64,000 nucleotides of DNA, from NCBI GenBank assembly GCA_015179125.1, contig WHVA01000547.1:1-64000 (forward strand), in the 5' to 3' direction. The notes under the pieces are model-generated. The model did not search any database. It was not told the DNA's origin and saw only the letters and a program-made list of their open reading frames with translations. Position 1 is the stretch's first letter, and each line of letters opens with the position of its first letter. The position numbers and the translations under genes were made by a program. Below are positions 21,736-32,829 of the stretch, piece after piece. Source of the DNA: Gautieria morchelliformis (lineage: Eukaryota > Basidiomycota > Agaricomycetes > Gomphales > Gomphaceae).

Positions 21736-23043
21736 TCAAGGAGCTCTAAGTAATACATCTTTATATACAATGTTGGTTGTGTTCAAACCATCCTCAAGCA
21801 AGACCTTCACTTTGTTCCAGCTTGTTCCCCTTGAAACACCAACATACAACTGACCATGTCCAAACACTGGATATCTCAGGTCCAGCCCAACCGTACCCAA
21901 AGACTGTCCCTGAGACTTGTTGATGGTCATTGCAAATGCCACACGCACTGGAAACTGTCTCCTCTGCAGCACAAATGGTAATTCTCCCTCTGATGGTGAA
22001 ATGGTGATCCTGGGGATGAAAGCAGTATTTCCTGCACATGGACCTGAGATGATCCTGACCTCCAACACTCTATTCCTCATCCTCACCAACCGCAACCTTG
22101 TCCCATTGCATAGTCCTTGCTTCTTATCCAAATTGCGCAACATCATCAGAGGCACTCCAGGCTTGACTTCCAAGTGAGCAGGAGGAAGACTGCCCATCTC
22201 TATGGAATTCAGATACTCCACAGGATACTGCTCTGCAAAGTCGGTTTCCTTGACAGAATCTGCACAGTGGAAGACCTGAGCATCACCTGGAAACTGCCTC
22301 AACACCATGGAATTGATCTCATTGACCTCAATATTTCTGGGACAGAGGATGGCCCGCTCTAAAAAATAATTGTCCAGGGCAGGGATTGCATTGCCAATGC
22401 CAGGATATATTTCCTGGATCAGCTCTGCAATTCCAGGGCCACAAACCATGTGAGGAGGGAGTGAGAACGTATGATCTAGTGGGAGATCCTTTCCCTGACC
22501 CACATTCTGCAGCCATTCTGCAAACCTGGCTCTGTCAGGGTCATTTCTCACCCACATATTCTCTGTCAGATGGATGACCTTGATCTTTGGCCACAGATAT
22601 GACTTCTGAAGGGTAGCTCCCACGATATCCTCCTTGGAGCCTTTGGGGACAATTGGGAGAGTCTGCTGAAAGTCACCTCCAAAGGCAACTGTGATGCCAC
22701 CAAAGGGTCTGTCAGGCTGGTCAAGGAAATCCCTCAGTGTCCTGTCAATGGCCTCTATGGCATGGCGATGCTGCATTGCAGCCTCATCCCAAATGATGAG
22801 CCTGGCCAGTCTCAACATATCAGCCTGGTCAGAGTTCTTTTTGATGGAGGAGAGAGAGCCCTCATGGACAGGAATTGGAATTCCAAGCATGCTGTGAGAG
22901 GTTGTCCCATTAGTGAGGATAAGTGCAGCCATTGCAGATGAGGCTACAGCAAGCACAATGAGACTCTCTGCTCTACAGGAGTGGATTAGGGTGTTCCATG
23001 TGAATGATTTCCCAGCGCCCCCTGAGCCAGTGACGAAAAACAT
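21736..23043 (-). CDS. Helitron PIF1-like helicase domain (unit A)
   Basis: 435 codons from ATG 23041-23043 to a stop near 21736. Superfamily 1B DNA helicase that unwinds DNA during rolling-circle transposition. Motif I TGSGGAGKSFTWNTL (residues 5-19), motif II RLIIWDEAAM (about 80), motif III FGGDFQQTLPIVPKGS (about 125), LCNGTRLRLVRMRN (about 308), and motif VI-like [16 protein letters not shown] (about 380), then YVGVSRG. In an intact Helitron this is the C-terminal half of the Rep-Hel protein; here a TGA three bases upstream of the ATG separates it from Rep. All helicase motifs are present, so a stand-alone helicase might still be made. It is the best preserved of the three copies. Confidence 0.88.
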   Translation of the reverse strand: MFFVTGSGGAGKSFTWNTLIHSCRAESLIVLAVASSAMAALILTNGTTSHSMLGIPIPVHEGSLSSIKKNSDQADMLRLARLIIWDEAAMQHRHAIEAIDRTLRDFLDQPDRPFGGITVAFGGDFQQTLPIVPKGSKEDIVGATLQKSYLWPKIKVIHLTENMWVRNDPDRARFAEWLQNVGQGKDLPLDHTFSLPPHMVCGPGIAELIQEIYPGIGNAIPALDNYFLERAILCPRNIEVNEINSMVLRQFPGDAQVFHCADSVKETDFAEQYPVEYLNSIEMGSLPPAHLEVKPGVPLMMLRNLDKKQGLCNGTRLRLVRMRNRVLEVRIISGPCAGNTAFIPRITISPSEGELPFVLQRRQFPVRVAFAMTINKSQGQSLGTVGLDLRYPVFGHGQLYVGVSRGTSWNKVKVLLEDGLNTTNIVYKDVLLRAP

Positions 23044-23046
23044 TTG

Positions 23047-25179
23047 TCAGTTAGGTTTCCCCTGAGCATCTATGTCCAGTGCCGACCGTAATACCTGATC
23101 ATGCGCAGACCTTTGCCCCTCATTCAGCTTGGGAATCTCCTCATCAGCCTTCTGCCTCTCTTGAACAGGGTCAAAGTCCCTCTGCTCAGCTATGAACCTG
23201 TTTCCAATCAGGACCTCCCACTCGCCTACCACCCGAGGCATATCTTTAAAGCTGCTCAAGGACATTCCATTACGCTGAAGGAGTTTATCCAAGAGAAAGA
23301 GGCCAAAATCATAGACCTGATCATCCTGTGGCTCTTGGATATTGTGTCTGGTTTGGAGCCGATGTCTGAGATCATCACATATGTGCTCCTTGAAGGTGTC
23401 CCATAGTCTGTCAGGTTGTGAGGGAATGCAATGGCCAAGGATGGTGGCAAAGAGATGTCTGAGCTGAGCGCCTGTTTTCATGCCACTGGCTTCCTGGAGA
23501 CACAACCTCCACTCTTGATCATCCTCCAGAAGTCCCCTGGCAAGACAGGCCTCCTTGTAAGTAGCACATTGTATGCCATCCACTGTCCTAAGCTCCTCAA
23601 AGGATCTGGCCCCCTTGACCACCGTGAGGAGAGTGCGCAAATAAAATCTCTCTCCTGATTTTGGGCTTGCAAAGTGAAGGCGTCCAATGCTATATCCCCT
23701 TTGACGTGGTGTCCATACCCTTTCCTCTTTTTTCCAGGTAAAATGCTCAGGAAAATCCACATAGAGCACATCGCGTGCATGAGGGTAGGCAGCATTGGCC
23801 TCAAAGTAAGCCATGAGCGCTGTCTTTGACCCCTTGACCCTGTTCATGATGGTGAGCGGATCAGCATCAGGATTGAAAACGACTGATTGCTGGTCTTTTT
23901 CATGGACTGGCAGTGCCATGACTGCAGGCACCTGGGTGTGGATTTCCCGCTCCAGCAACCTCCAACAGGCCTCATGAGCACTGACATAGCGAGCGTCCAG
24001 GTACTTCTTTATCTCATCATGGTTGACACCAAACTCCATCGTGGTCCGATCGTGGCCCTTGTATAGATACTTGTGGATATACTTGATGCACCTCACACTG
24101 AAGGTGAATTCAAGGTTGATGTGACACCGGAGTTTGAGCAAGAGCAGAGGAGAGTATGGCACAACCCATCTGTTGTCCAGCATGTCACCTCTGACATTGT
24201 GCAGCCTTCCATCATTGCGACGACGATATTTTGGATATCCATCTACATTCACAATGGTCTCCTCACAGAATGGCTTTGGGAAGCCTTTCTTGCACTTGCC
24301 ATTTTCCATGCAGGGTGCATTTGGATTCATTTGTCCACAGGGACCATGTGTCATCAGCTCACAGACCAACTGGTAGAGGACAGGATGTGTCTCTGGATCA
24401 GGGAACTCTGCTGAAATCATAGAATCCACCTCATGTGGATGTTTGACCTTGGACTCCCTATCAAACCAGGTCAGCAGGTGCATGTGTGGGAGCCCCCTCT
24501 TCTGGAATTCAATAGTGTGAACGCAAGCGACAGTTTCTCCAAAGATCTTGTCCTTGACAATCAAGTCAATGAGGTATTTCTTTTTCAGGTGAAACACCCG
24601 CGACACCAGGTCAGGTCTGTCCTGAGCAGTTTGTCCAGGGAGCAACTCGGCCACTATCTCATCCCACTTTGGATTGGCAGTCATGGTAATAAATAAATCA
24701 GGGGGACCCTTCTTTGTTGTAATGGCCAGGGAGTTCTGGCAGTTTTGATTCATGTCCCGTGTACTTCCTTGAAATGTCGCAGGCAGAATGACTTTTATGC
24801 CCAAGCTGTTTGCATCTCCCATGTCATTGTCCAAGCCTCCATATGAATCTACCATCTGGTTATACTGCTCAGCACGCAGAGTGTGTTGATTGGCCCTGAT
24901 CCACCTCAGTCTGCTTTGCTCTGCAGCAGCCCAGGAGTCTACAATGTACTGCTGGAACAATTTGCCACCACGCAGGAGTGTTGTAGGTTCTCTCTCTCTC
25001 TGGAACAGACGATATGCATGGTACTGTATTTGGGTGACCTGGCTCCGTCGGTTTGGATTGGGATTGGCCTGCTGAACACGCTCTGGCTCATGATAAGGAA
25101 TACCTGGTTCCCATCCCAACTCTCCCTTGGGAAAGAGCAAGACATAGTGCAGAGAGGCATAGTTTGCATTGGTATCCAA
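23047..25179 (-). pseudogene. Helitron Rep domain (unit A), ends at TGA before the helicase
   Basis: 710 codons open, in frame with the helicase except for one TGA (GKPN-stop-QMFFVTG; copy E has a Gly codon there). The Rep nuclease nicks and joins DNA in rolling-circle transposition. The HUH metal site is at about residues 233-237 (KRGLPHMHLLTWF). The tyrosine motif is CIKYIHKYLYKGHDR at about 340. A Cys-rich segment (CMENGKCKKGFPKPFCEE) lies between them. The N-terminal extension is in another frame, because a base was lost at about 25213 (GAGCTGACAA here, GAGCTGGACAA in unit E). No native ATG is expected at 25179. Confidence 0.87.
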
Positions 25180-25184
25180 TACCC

Positions 25185-26743
25185 TTATGAAATGTCCACC
25201 TCTGAGCTGACAATAATATCCCTAGGTCCAGGGTCAATGCCATCTCCAGGAAGAACGACTGCAATCTCATCTGCAGTTGGGACATTATATCTCCTAGGAT
25301 CCCTGTGTTCCCTGTATGTGAGCCTTGCCTGGATGTCACCATTCTGTTCTTGAGCTCTGAGCCTCTCAGCTGCTTGTTTATATGTGCGCACATGAGGATT
25401 GCATAGCAGGAGCATTTCCTGCAAGTCTCCTATGATAGTTGGAGACAGACGCTCATTACGATTTTTTCTCTTTGCCAAAGCCAGTGCAGGATCATATATG
25501 TAAAGCTGGGCATACTTTGGATCGTCTTCATTGTCAGGGAGGAGAGAGCCATGGAGATGATACAGTTCACCCTGTAGCTTGAGCACATATGGACCACGAC
25601 CCTCCCGAAGCAAATCTTGGTCAAAGTTGGCCCCCACAGAAGTGAATGCAAACGCAGCATTATACTGCCTGATATTCTGGCGAAATCCTTTTGCATCAGG
25701 GTCCTGGCCTTCTAAAAGCTGTTTCAATGGCTGAGGGGGCTCTGGCAGGTCTTCCAGCTGCACCTTTCCTTCCATACAGCAATCACCAAACCTGGGCCGC
25801 ACATTTGAGGATTTCTGCAGACGTTCTGCCTCCAGTGTAATGCTCCACAGTCAGGGCAGGGAATAACCATGGGACCCAAATCATGACGCTGCACATCTGC
25901 CTCAATTATTCTAGAGCGACCAAGTGGAATAGGAGGAGGAGGTCGCTGAGGACGCTACCGAGGTATAGGGAGTGGCTGAGGAGGCTGAGGAGGTGCAGGG
26001 AGTGGCTGAAGAGGCTGAGGAGGTTCAGGGAGTGGCTGAGGAGGTGCAGGGAGCAGCTGAGGAGGCGCAGGGAGCGGCTGAGGAGGTGCAGGGAGCGGCT
26101 GAGGAGGTGCAGGGAGTCGCTGAAGAGGCCGCAAAAGCGCAGGGAGTAGCGGAGGCATTGGTCTTATTGCATTGGCCTGAGCACGCAATGCTGCCACTCC
26201 TGCAGAACCTACTACAGGAGGATTAGCTGCCTGTCTACCTCTTCCCAATTGCTGCAATATAGCAGACTGCTCAGCAGCCTAAGCACACAACTGTGCAATT
26301 CCTGCAGAACCAACCACAGGAAGATTGGGAGGTGGCTGTATCGGCTCCTGCCTGTATCTTCTCAAGGGCTGTGCTGCTGGTATTGCTGCTAACTGAGCAC
26401 GAAGGGCTGCCACCTGCTGTCCAGGACTGGGATTGGGAGGACGTGACGGCCCTGCAGGCATAAGAGGATGTGGTGGCCCCGCAAGGATAGGAGGACGTAA
26501 TGGCCCTGCAGCAGGTTGTTGAAAAGGATCAGCCGCAGTGCTTCTAGGAGGAGGGTGAGGGATGGCAAAAGGAGGTGGTGGAGGGGGTGGCTGGTTCCGA
26601 GCTCTGACAGCAGCCACAGCAAGGGCACGCGCTCTCCGATCAGTAGGCGACATCATACGACCCTCCTGCTCCTCCCTCGCCCTTTCACGCTCCTGCTGAC
26701 GATTTCTCTCTGGAGTAGAAGGATCCCTGAGAAATGCAGACAT
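25185..26743 (-). pseudogene. Helitron N-terminal region (unit A), broken
   Basis: N-terminal part of the same Rep-Hel protein. It begins MSAFLRDPSTPERNRQQE at 26743, a charged segment, then a Pro/Ala-rich region with short tandem PAPPQPL repeats (25970-26130). The Helitron N domain follows (25185-25802: FRQNIRQYNAAFAFTSVGA, then YLQ-like GPYVLKLQGELYH and IGDLQEMLLLCNPHV). Lesions relative to unit E: CAG to TAG near 26280, a missing base near 25846, and another near 25213. Confidence 0.8.
25965..26140 (-). repeat. in-frame proline-rich microrepeat of the Helitron protein
   Basis: About 15-27-nt units, plus-strand form GAGGAGGTGCAGGGAGTGGCT, coding (minus) PAPPQPL. Copy number and spacing differ between units A, B (32040-32220) and E (45280-45430), as expected of slippage. 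Confidence 0.75.
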
Positions 26744-26749
26744 AAGCTT

Positions 26750-27670
26750 AGAGGAACAATCAAGCTACCCCACTTCAACTTACATTTGCAAGCAGATTTT
26801 TCTTGGGCAAAGTCAGGGGAATTTATTAATTTCTAATTAAATCAATGTCAGACAGCTCACACCAGACCACAGAGAAATACATACATACCAAGGAAGGGAC
26901 AGGGAGTCTGTTTGTTAGGCAAAGTCACGGGAATTTATTAATTTCTATTTAAAAAAAAAAAAAAAAAAAAGTCAGATGGCTCACACCAGACCACAGACAA
27001 ATATATGTACCAAGGAAGGGATGGGGAATTTTTTGATGAAAATATCCAAGTCTTCTTTGGCTATCCAACTGGAATAATTCCAGTAAAAGGTCCTGGTCCT
27101 GGTCCTGGGGAGATGTCTTCTTCAGCCACCAGTAGTGCAAGTGAACACTGAAAGAACTGCAATGCAATTGTGGCTCCCTCTAAGGCAGCCTGGGATGACT
27201 ACCTGGCTCCTTAGCAGAGAAAAAGCTGCCCCACTGAAGGGGTCAACCCCAATAGTTCACTGCAGAGATCTCCCTGGGAAGAGATCTTTTGTGTACTACA
27301 CTATATAGGCTATCTATTAATTCACTCTCACGCAATTTTTATTCTATCTAGTAGTGGGCAGAGAGGAGAGGAGAGGAGGGTGGTGGTGGAGTGCGCAAAG
27401 CGGCAAAGCGGCTGGCTGCGCAGCAATCTGCTAGCGCAGCACTGCTTTGAGCGCCTGAGCCGGCAGACCGGCCTAAACCGCTCGCGGCTGCGCCGCTCGC
27501 ACGCTCCAGAACGCTGCGCAGCGCTGGAGCCGGAAGAGTGGCGCAAACCGCTGGTGGGGCTTGCGGCTGCGCCGCTCGCGCGCTCCCGCTGACAAACTAA
27601 TGACCAAGCATTGGTCAGCATTGGTCAGCGCGCCCACAACCTCCCACCATGCTACTTTCACCTATAGGAA
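26750..27670 (-). other. 5' noncoding part of Helitron unit A
   Basis: Two copies of a AAGTCA..GGAATTTATTAATTTCTA block, an A18-20 run at 26951, a block with GGTCCTGGTCCTGGTCCTGG, a TATATA-containing stretch near 27300 and GC-rich palindromes near 27480-27580. A conserved CCCACAACCTCCCACC box lies at 27632-27647, near the outer end, and is present in all units. It presumably holds the element's promoter. No ORF was believed. Confidence 0.6.
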
Positions 27671-27853
27671 CTAGGTGGGTACCCGCGCTTCGCGTGGGGG
27701 TGTAGGTCAAACACCTCAGTAAGTCTAACACATCAGTAAGTCTAACATATCAGTAAGGTCAAGTACATTGGGGAAAATCAAAGTAATCAATTTCCATCAA
27801 GTAAAATGAAGTAAAACACATAAACCATATCAAGAGAAGTGGATATAACAAAA

Positions 27854-29160
27854 TCAAGGAGCTCTAAGTAATACATCTTTATATACAATGTTGGTTGTGT
27901 CCAAACCCTCCTCAAGCAAGACCTTGACTCTGTTCCAATTGGTCCCTCTTGATACACCAACATACAACTGACCATGTCCAAACACTGGATATCTCAGGTC
28001 CAGCCCAACCGTACCCAAAGACTGTCCCTGAGACTTGTTGATGGTCATTGCAAATGCCACACGCACTGGAAACTGTCTCCTCTGCAGCACAAATGGTAAT
28101 TCTCCCTCTGATGGTGAAATGGTGATCCTGGGGATGAAAGCGGTATTTCCTGCATGTGGACCTGAGATGATCCTGACCTCCAACACTCTATTCCTCATCC
28201 TCACCAACCGCAACCTTGTCCCATTGCATAGTCCTTGCTTCTTATCCAAATTGCGCAACATCATCAGAGGCACTCCAGGCTTGACTTCCAAGTGAGCAGG
28301 AGGAAGACTGCCCATCTCTATGGAATTCAGATACTCCACAGGATACTGCTCTGCAAAGTCGGTTTCCTTGACAGAATCTGCACAGTGGAAGACCTGAGCA
28401 TCACCTGGAAACTGCCTCAACACCATGGAATTGATCTCATTGACCTCAATATTTCTGGGACAGAGGATGGCCCGCTCTAAAAAATAATTGTCCTGGGCAG
28501 GGATTGCATTGCCAATGCCAGGGTATATTTCCTGGATCAGCTCTGCAATTCCAGGGCCACAAACCATGTGAGGAGGGAGTGAGAGCGTATGATCTAGTGG
28601 GAGATCCTTTCCCTGACCCACATTCTGCAGCCATTCTGCAAACCTGGCTCTGTCAGGGTCATTTCTCACCCGCATGTTCTCTGTCAGATGGAGGACCTTG
28701 ATCTTTGGCCACAGATATGACTTCTGAAGGGTAGCTCCCACGATATCCTCCTTGGAGCCTTTAGGGACAATTGGGAGAGTCTGCTGAAAGTCACCTCCAA
28801 AGGCGACCGTGATGCCACCAAAGGGTCTGTCAGGCTGGTCAAGGAAATCCCTCAGTGTCCTGTCAATGGCCTCTATGGCATGGCGATGCTGCATTGCAGC
28901 CTCATCCCAAATGATGAGCCTGGCCAGTCTCAGCATATCAGCCTGGTCAGAGTTCTTTTTGATGGAGGAGAGAGAGCCCTCATAGACAGGAATTGGAATT
29001 CCAAGCATGCTGTGAGAGGTTGTCCATTAGTGAGGATAAGTGCAGCCATTGCAGATGAGGCTACAGCAAGCACAATGAGACTCTCTGCTCTACAGGAGTG
29101 GATTAGGGTGTTCCATGTGAATGATTTCCCAGCGCCCCCTGAGCCAGTGACGAAAAACAT
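27854..29160 (-). pseudogene. Helitron PIF1-like helicase (unit B), one frameshift
   Basis: Same protein as the unit A helicase, with the Walker A (GSGGAGKSF), RLIIWDEAAM, FGGDFQQTLPI and NKSQGQS motifs. A single missing C near 29024 (GTTGTCCATTAG here, GTTGTCCCATTAG in unit A) splits it into 28930-29160 and 27854-29008. Unit E has the same missing base. Otherwise it differs from unit A at only a handful of residues, e.g. the C-terminal LLEEGLDTTNIV. Confidence 0.87.
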
Positions 29161-29163
29161 TTG

Positions 29164-31988
29164 TCAGTTAGGTTTCCCCTGAGCATCTATGTCCAGTGCC
29201 GACCGTAATATCTGATCATGTGCAGACCTTTGCCCCTCATTCAGCTTGGGAACCTCCTCCTCAGCCATCTGCCTCTCTTGAACAGGGTCAAAGTCCCTCT
29301 GCTCAGCTATGAACCTGTTTCCAATCAGGACCTCCCACTCGCCTACCACCCGAGGCATATCTTTAAAGCTGCTCAAGGACATTCCATTACGCTGAAGGAG
29401 TTTATCCAAGAGAAAGAGGCCAAAATCATAGACCTGATCATCCTGTGGCTCTTGGATATTGTGTCTGGTTTGGAGCCGATGTCTGAGATCATCACATATG
29501 TGCTCCTTGAAGGTGTCCCATAGTCTGTCAGGTTGTGAGGGAATGCAATGGCCAAGGATGGTGGCAAAGAGATGTCTGAGCTGAGCGCCTGTTTTCATGC
29601 CACTGGCTTCCTGGAGACACAACCTCCACTCCTGATCATCCTCCAGAAGTCCCCTGGCAAGACAGGCCTCCTTGTAAGTAGCACATTGTATGCCATCCAC
29701 TGTCCTAAGCTCCTCAAAGGATCTGGCCCCCTTGACCACCGTGAGGAGAGTGCGCAAATAAAATCTCTCTCCTGATTTTGGGCTTGCAAAGTGAAGGCGT
29801 CCAATGCTATATCCCCTTTGACGTGGTGTCCATACCCTTTCCTCTTTTTTCCAGGTAAAATGCTCAGGAAAATCCACATAGAGCACATCGCGTGCATGAG
29901 GGTAGGCAGCATTGGCCTCAAAGTAAGCCATGAGCGCTGTCTTTGACCCCTTGACCCTGTTCATGATGGTGAGCGGATCAGCATCAGGATTGAAAACGAC
30001 TGATTGCTGGTCTTTTTCATGGACTGGCAGTGCCATGACTGCAGGCACCTGGGTGTGGATTTCCCGCTCCAGCAACCTCCAACAGGCCTCATGAGCACTG
30101 ACATAGCGAGCGTCCAGGTACTTCTTTATCTCATCATGGTTGACACCAAACTCCATCGTGGTCCGATCGTGGCCCTTGTATAGATACTTGTGGATATACT
30201 TGATGCACCTCACACTGAAGGTGAATTCAAGGTTGATGTGACACCGGAGTTTGAGCAAGAGCAGAGGAGAGTATGGCACAACCCATCTGTTGTCCAGCAT
30301 GTCACCTCTGACATTGTGCAGCCTTCCATCATTGCGACGACGATATTTTGGATATCCATCCTCATTCAGACTGGTTTCCTCACAGAATGGCTTTGGGAAG
30401 TTTTTCTTGCACTTGCCATTTTCCATGCAGGGTGCGTTTGGATCATTTGTCCACAGGACCATGTTCATCAGCTCACAGACCAACCGGTAGAGGACAGGAT
30501 GAGTCTCTGTATCAGGGAAACTCTGCCGAAATCATTGAATCCACCTCATGTGGATGTCTGATCTTGGAATCTCTTTCAAACCAGATAAGAATATGCATGT
30601 GTGGGAGTCCCCTTTCTGGAATTCAATGGTGTGCACGCGAGCGACGGTTTCCCCAAAAATCTTTTCCTTGACGATCAAGTCAATGAGGTATTTCTTTTTG
30701 AGCTGGAACACCCGCGACACCAGGTCAGCCTGTCCTGAGGAGTTTGTCCAGGCAACAACAATCCAATATCTCCTGCCAGTTGGGATTGGCAGTCATGGTA
30801 ATAAAGAGATCAGCCACACCATACTTCCTTGAAATGGCCAGAGAGTTCTGCAGGTTTTGCTGCATGTCCCGTGTCCCCCCCTGAAATGTGGCAGGCAGAA
30901 TGGATCTTGCGCCCAAGTTGTTTGGATCTCTGTCATTGTCATTGCGATGAAAGGCATCCATCATCTGGTTATACATCTCAGCACGGAGAGTGTGTTGATT
31001 TGTCCTGATCCACCACAGCCTGCTTTGCTCTGCAGCGGCCCAAGAGTCTACAATGTACTGCTGGAATAATTTGCCAGCACGCAGGAGTGTTGTAGGTTCT
31101 TCTGTTCTCTGGAAGAGACGATAGGAATGGAACTGAATTTGGGTGACACGCCCAGGTCGCTCACGCCCGCCTGGTAATTGGCGATAGCGAATACCAGGTT
31201 GCCACCCCAACTCTCCCTGGGAAAGAGCAAGACATAGTGAAGAGAGGCATAGTTTGGATTCATATCGGATACCCTTTTAAAACGTCCACCTTTGAGCTGG
31301 ACAATAATATCCCTAGGTTCAGGGATGATGCCATCTCCAGGAAGAACCACCGCAATCTCATCCGCAGTAGGGATATTATACCTCCTAGGATCCCTGTGTT
31401 CCCTGTATGTGAGCCTAGCCCAGATCTCACCATTCTGTCCCTGAGCTCTGAGCCTCTCAGCCGCTTGTCTATATATGGAACATGAGGATTGCATAGGAGG
31501 AGCATTTCCTGCAAGTCTCCCATGATAGTTGGAGACAGACCTGGGTTACGCGCGTTCCTCTGTGCCAAAGCCAATGCTGGATCATATATATAAAGTTGGG
31601 CATACTGTATCCGCCTCCCAGGGTTAGGGATGAGAGAGCCATGAATATGATACAGTTCGCCCTGCAGCTTGAGGACATATGGACCACGACCCTCCCGAAG
31701 CAAATCTAGGTCAAAGTCGGCTCCCAAGGAAGTGAATGCAAATGCAGCATTGTACTGCCTGATGTTCTGGCGAAACTGTTTGGCCTCAGGGTCCTGGCCC
31801 TCTAAGAGCCGTCTCAGTGGCTGAGGGAGCACTGGCAGCTCTGGAAGCTGCACCTTTCCTTGTATACAGCAATCACCAAACCTGGGGCCGCACATTTGAG
31901 GATTTCTGCAGGCGTTCTGCCATCCAGTGCAATGCTTTACAGTCAGGGCAGGAAACAACCATGGGACCCAAATCATGACGCTGCACAT
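29164..31988 (-). pseudogene. Helitron Rep and N domain (unit B), several frameshifts
   Basis: The C-terminal part (29164-30350) matches unit A, including the tyrosine motif CIKYIHKYLYKGHDR. The N-terminal part (30360-31988) has subfamily-specific sequence such as GWQPGIRYRQLPGGRERPGR and DAFHRNDNDRDPNNLGAR, where unit A has quite different residues. The HUH motif frame near 30590 is disrupted. Frame changes occur near 30490, 30600, 30725 and 31210. The N domain (31260-31900) has FRQNIRQYNAAFAFTSLGAD and DLQEMLLLCNPHV. Confidence 0.82.
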
Positions 31989-32745
31989 CTGCCTCGATTA
32001 TTCTAGAGCGACCAAGTGGAATAGGAGGAGGAGGTTGCTGAGGACGCTGCGAGGTACAGGGAGTGGCTGAGGAGGCTGAGGAGGTGCAGGGAGTGGCAGA
32101 GAGCTGAGGAGGTGCAGGGAGTGGCAGAAGACGCTGGGAGGTGCAGGAGTGGCTGAGGAGGGGGAGTGCAGGGAGTTGCTGAGGAGGCTGAGGAGGTGCA
32201 GGGAGTCGCTGAAGAGGCCGCAGAAGCGCAGGGAGTAGCCGAGGCATTGGTCTTATTGCATTGGCCTGAGCCGGCAATGCTTCCACTCCTGCAGAACCTA
32301 CTACAGAAGGATTAGCTGCCTGTCTACCTCTTCCCAATTGCTGCAATATAGCAGACTGCTCAGCAGCCTGAGCACGCAACTGTGCAATTCCTGCAGAACC
32401 AACCACAGGAAGATTGGGAGGTGGCCGTATAGGCTCCTGCCTGTATCTTCTCACAGGCTGTGCTGCTGGGATTGCTGCTAACTGAGCACGCAGGGCTGCC
32501 ACCTGCTGTCCAGGACTGGGATCCGGAGGACGTGACGGCCCTGCAGGCATAGGAGGACGTGGTGGCCCTGCAAGGATAGGAGGACGTGATGGCCCAGCCA
32601 CAGGTTGTTGAAAAGGATCAGCGACATTGCTTCTAGGAGGAGGGCGAGGGATGGCAAAAGGCTGTGGTGGAGGGGGAGGCTGGTCCTGAGCTCTGACAGC
32701 AGCAGCAGCAAGTGCACGCGCTCTCCGATCAGTGGGCGACGTCAT
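31873..32745 (-). pseudogene. Helitron proline-rich N-terminus (unit B)
   Basis: Open frame of 290 codons, starting near a MTSPTDRRARALAAAAVRAQ segment. The true first Met is probably upstream at about 32830, by analogy with unit E, but out of frame here. Pro/Ala/Gln-rich, with PAPPQ repeats, VVGSAGIAQLRAQAAEQ-type repeats and an R-R-Y-R-Q-E segment. It has no recognised fold. It leads into the N domain at 31900, where one base is inserted relative to unit E. Confidence 0.7.
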
Positions 32746-32829
32746 ATGACCCTCTTGCTCCTCCCTTGCCCTTTCACGCTCCTGCTGACGATTTCTCTCT
32801 GGAGTAGAAGGATCCCTGAGAAATGAGGC

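Larger units (their letters stand above)
20939..27670 (-). mobile_element. Helitron unit A with Rep and PIF1 helicase genes
   Basis: 3' end (minus strand): hairpin CCCGCGCTTCGCGCGGG (20950-20966), seven bases, CTAG at 20939-20942, then T. The 5' end abuts the CTAG of unit B at 27671. Gene order on the minus strand is proline-rich N-terminus, Helitron N domain, Rep (HUH, two Tyr), helicase. The 5' noncoding part (26750-27670) has poly-A, a repeated AAGTCA-GGGAATTTATTAATTTCTA block and GCGGCTGCGCCGC palindromes. The helicase frame is intact. The upstream protein has two probable frameshifts and two stops. Confidence 0.88.

Noticed and set aside
22117..24700. Plus-strand open frames opposite the Helitron genes, repeated in units A, B and E
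   Set aside because: Conserved only because the minus-strand coding sequence is. The frames have no family motif and run antisense to Rep and helicase.
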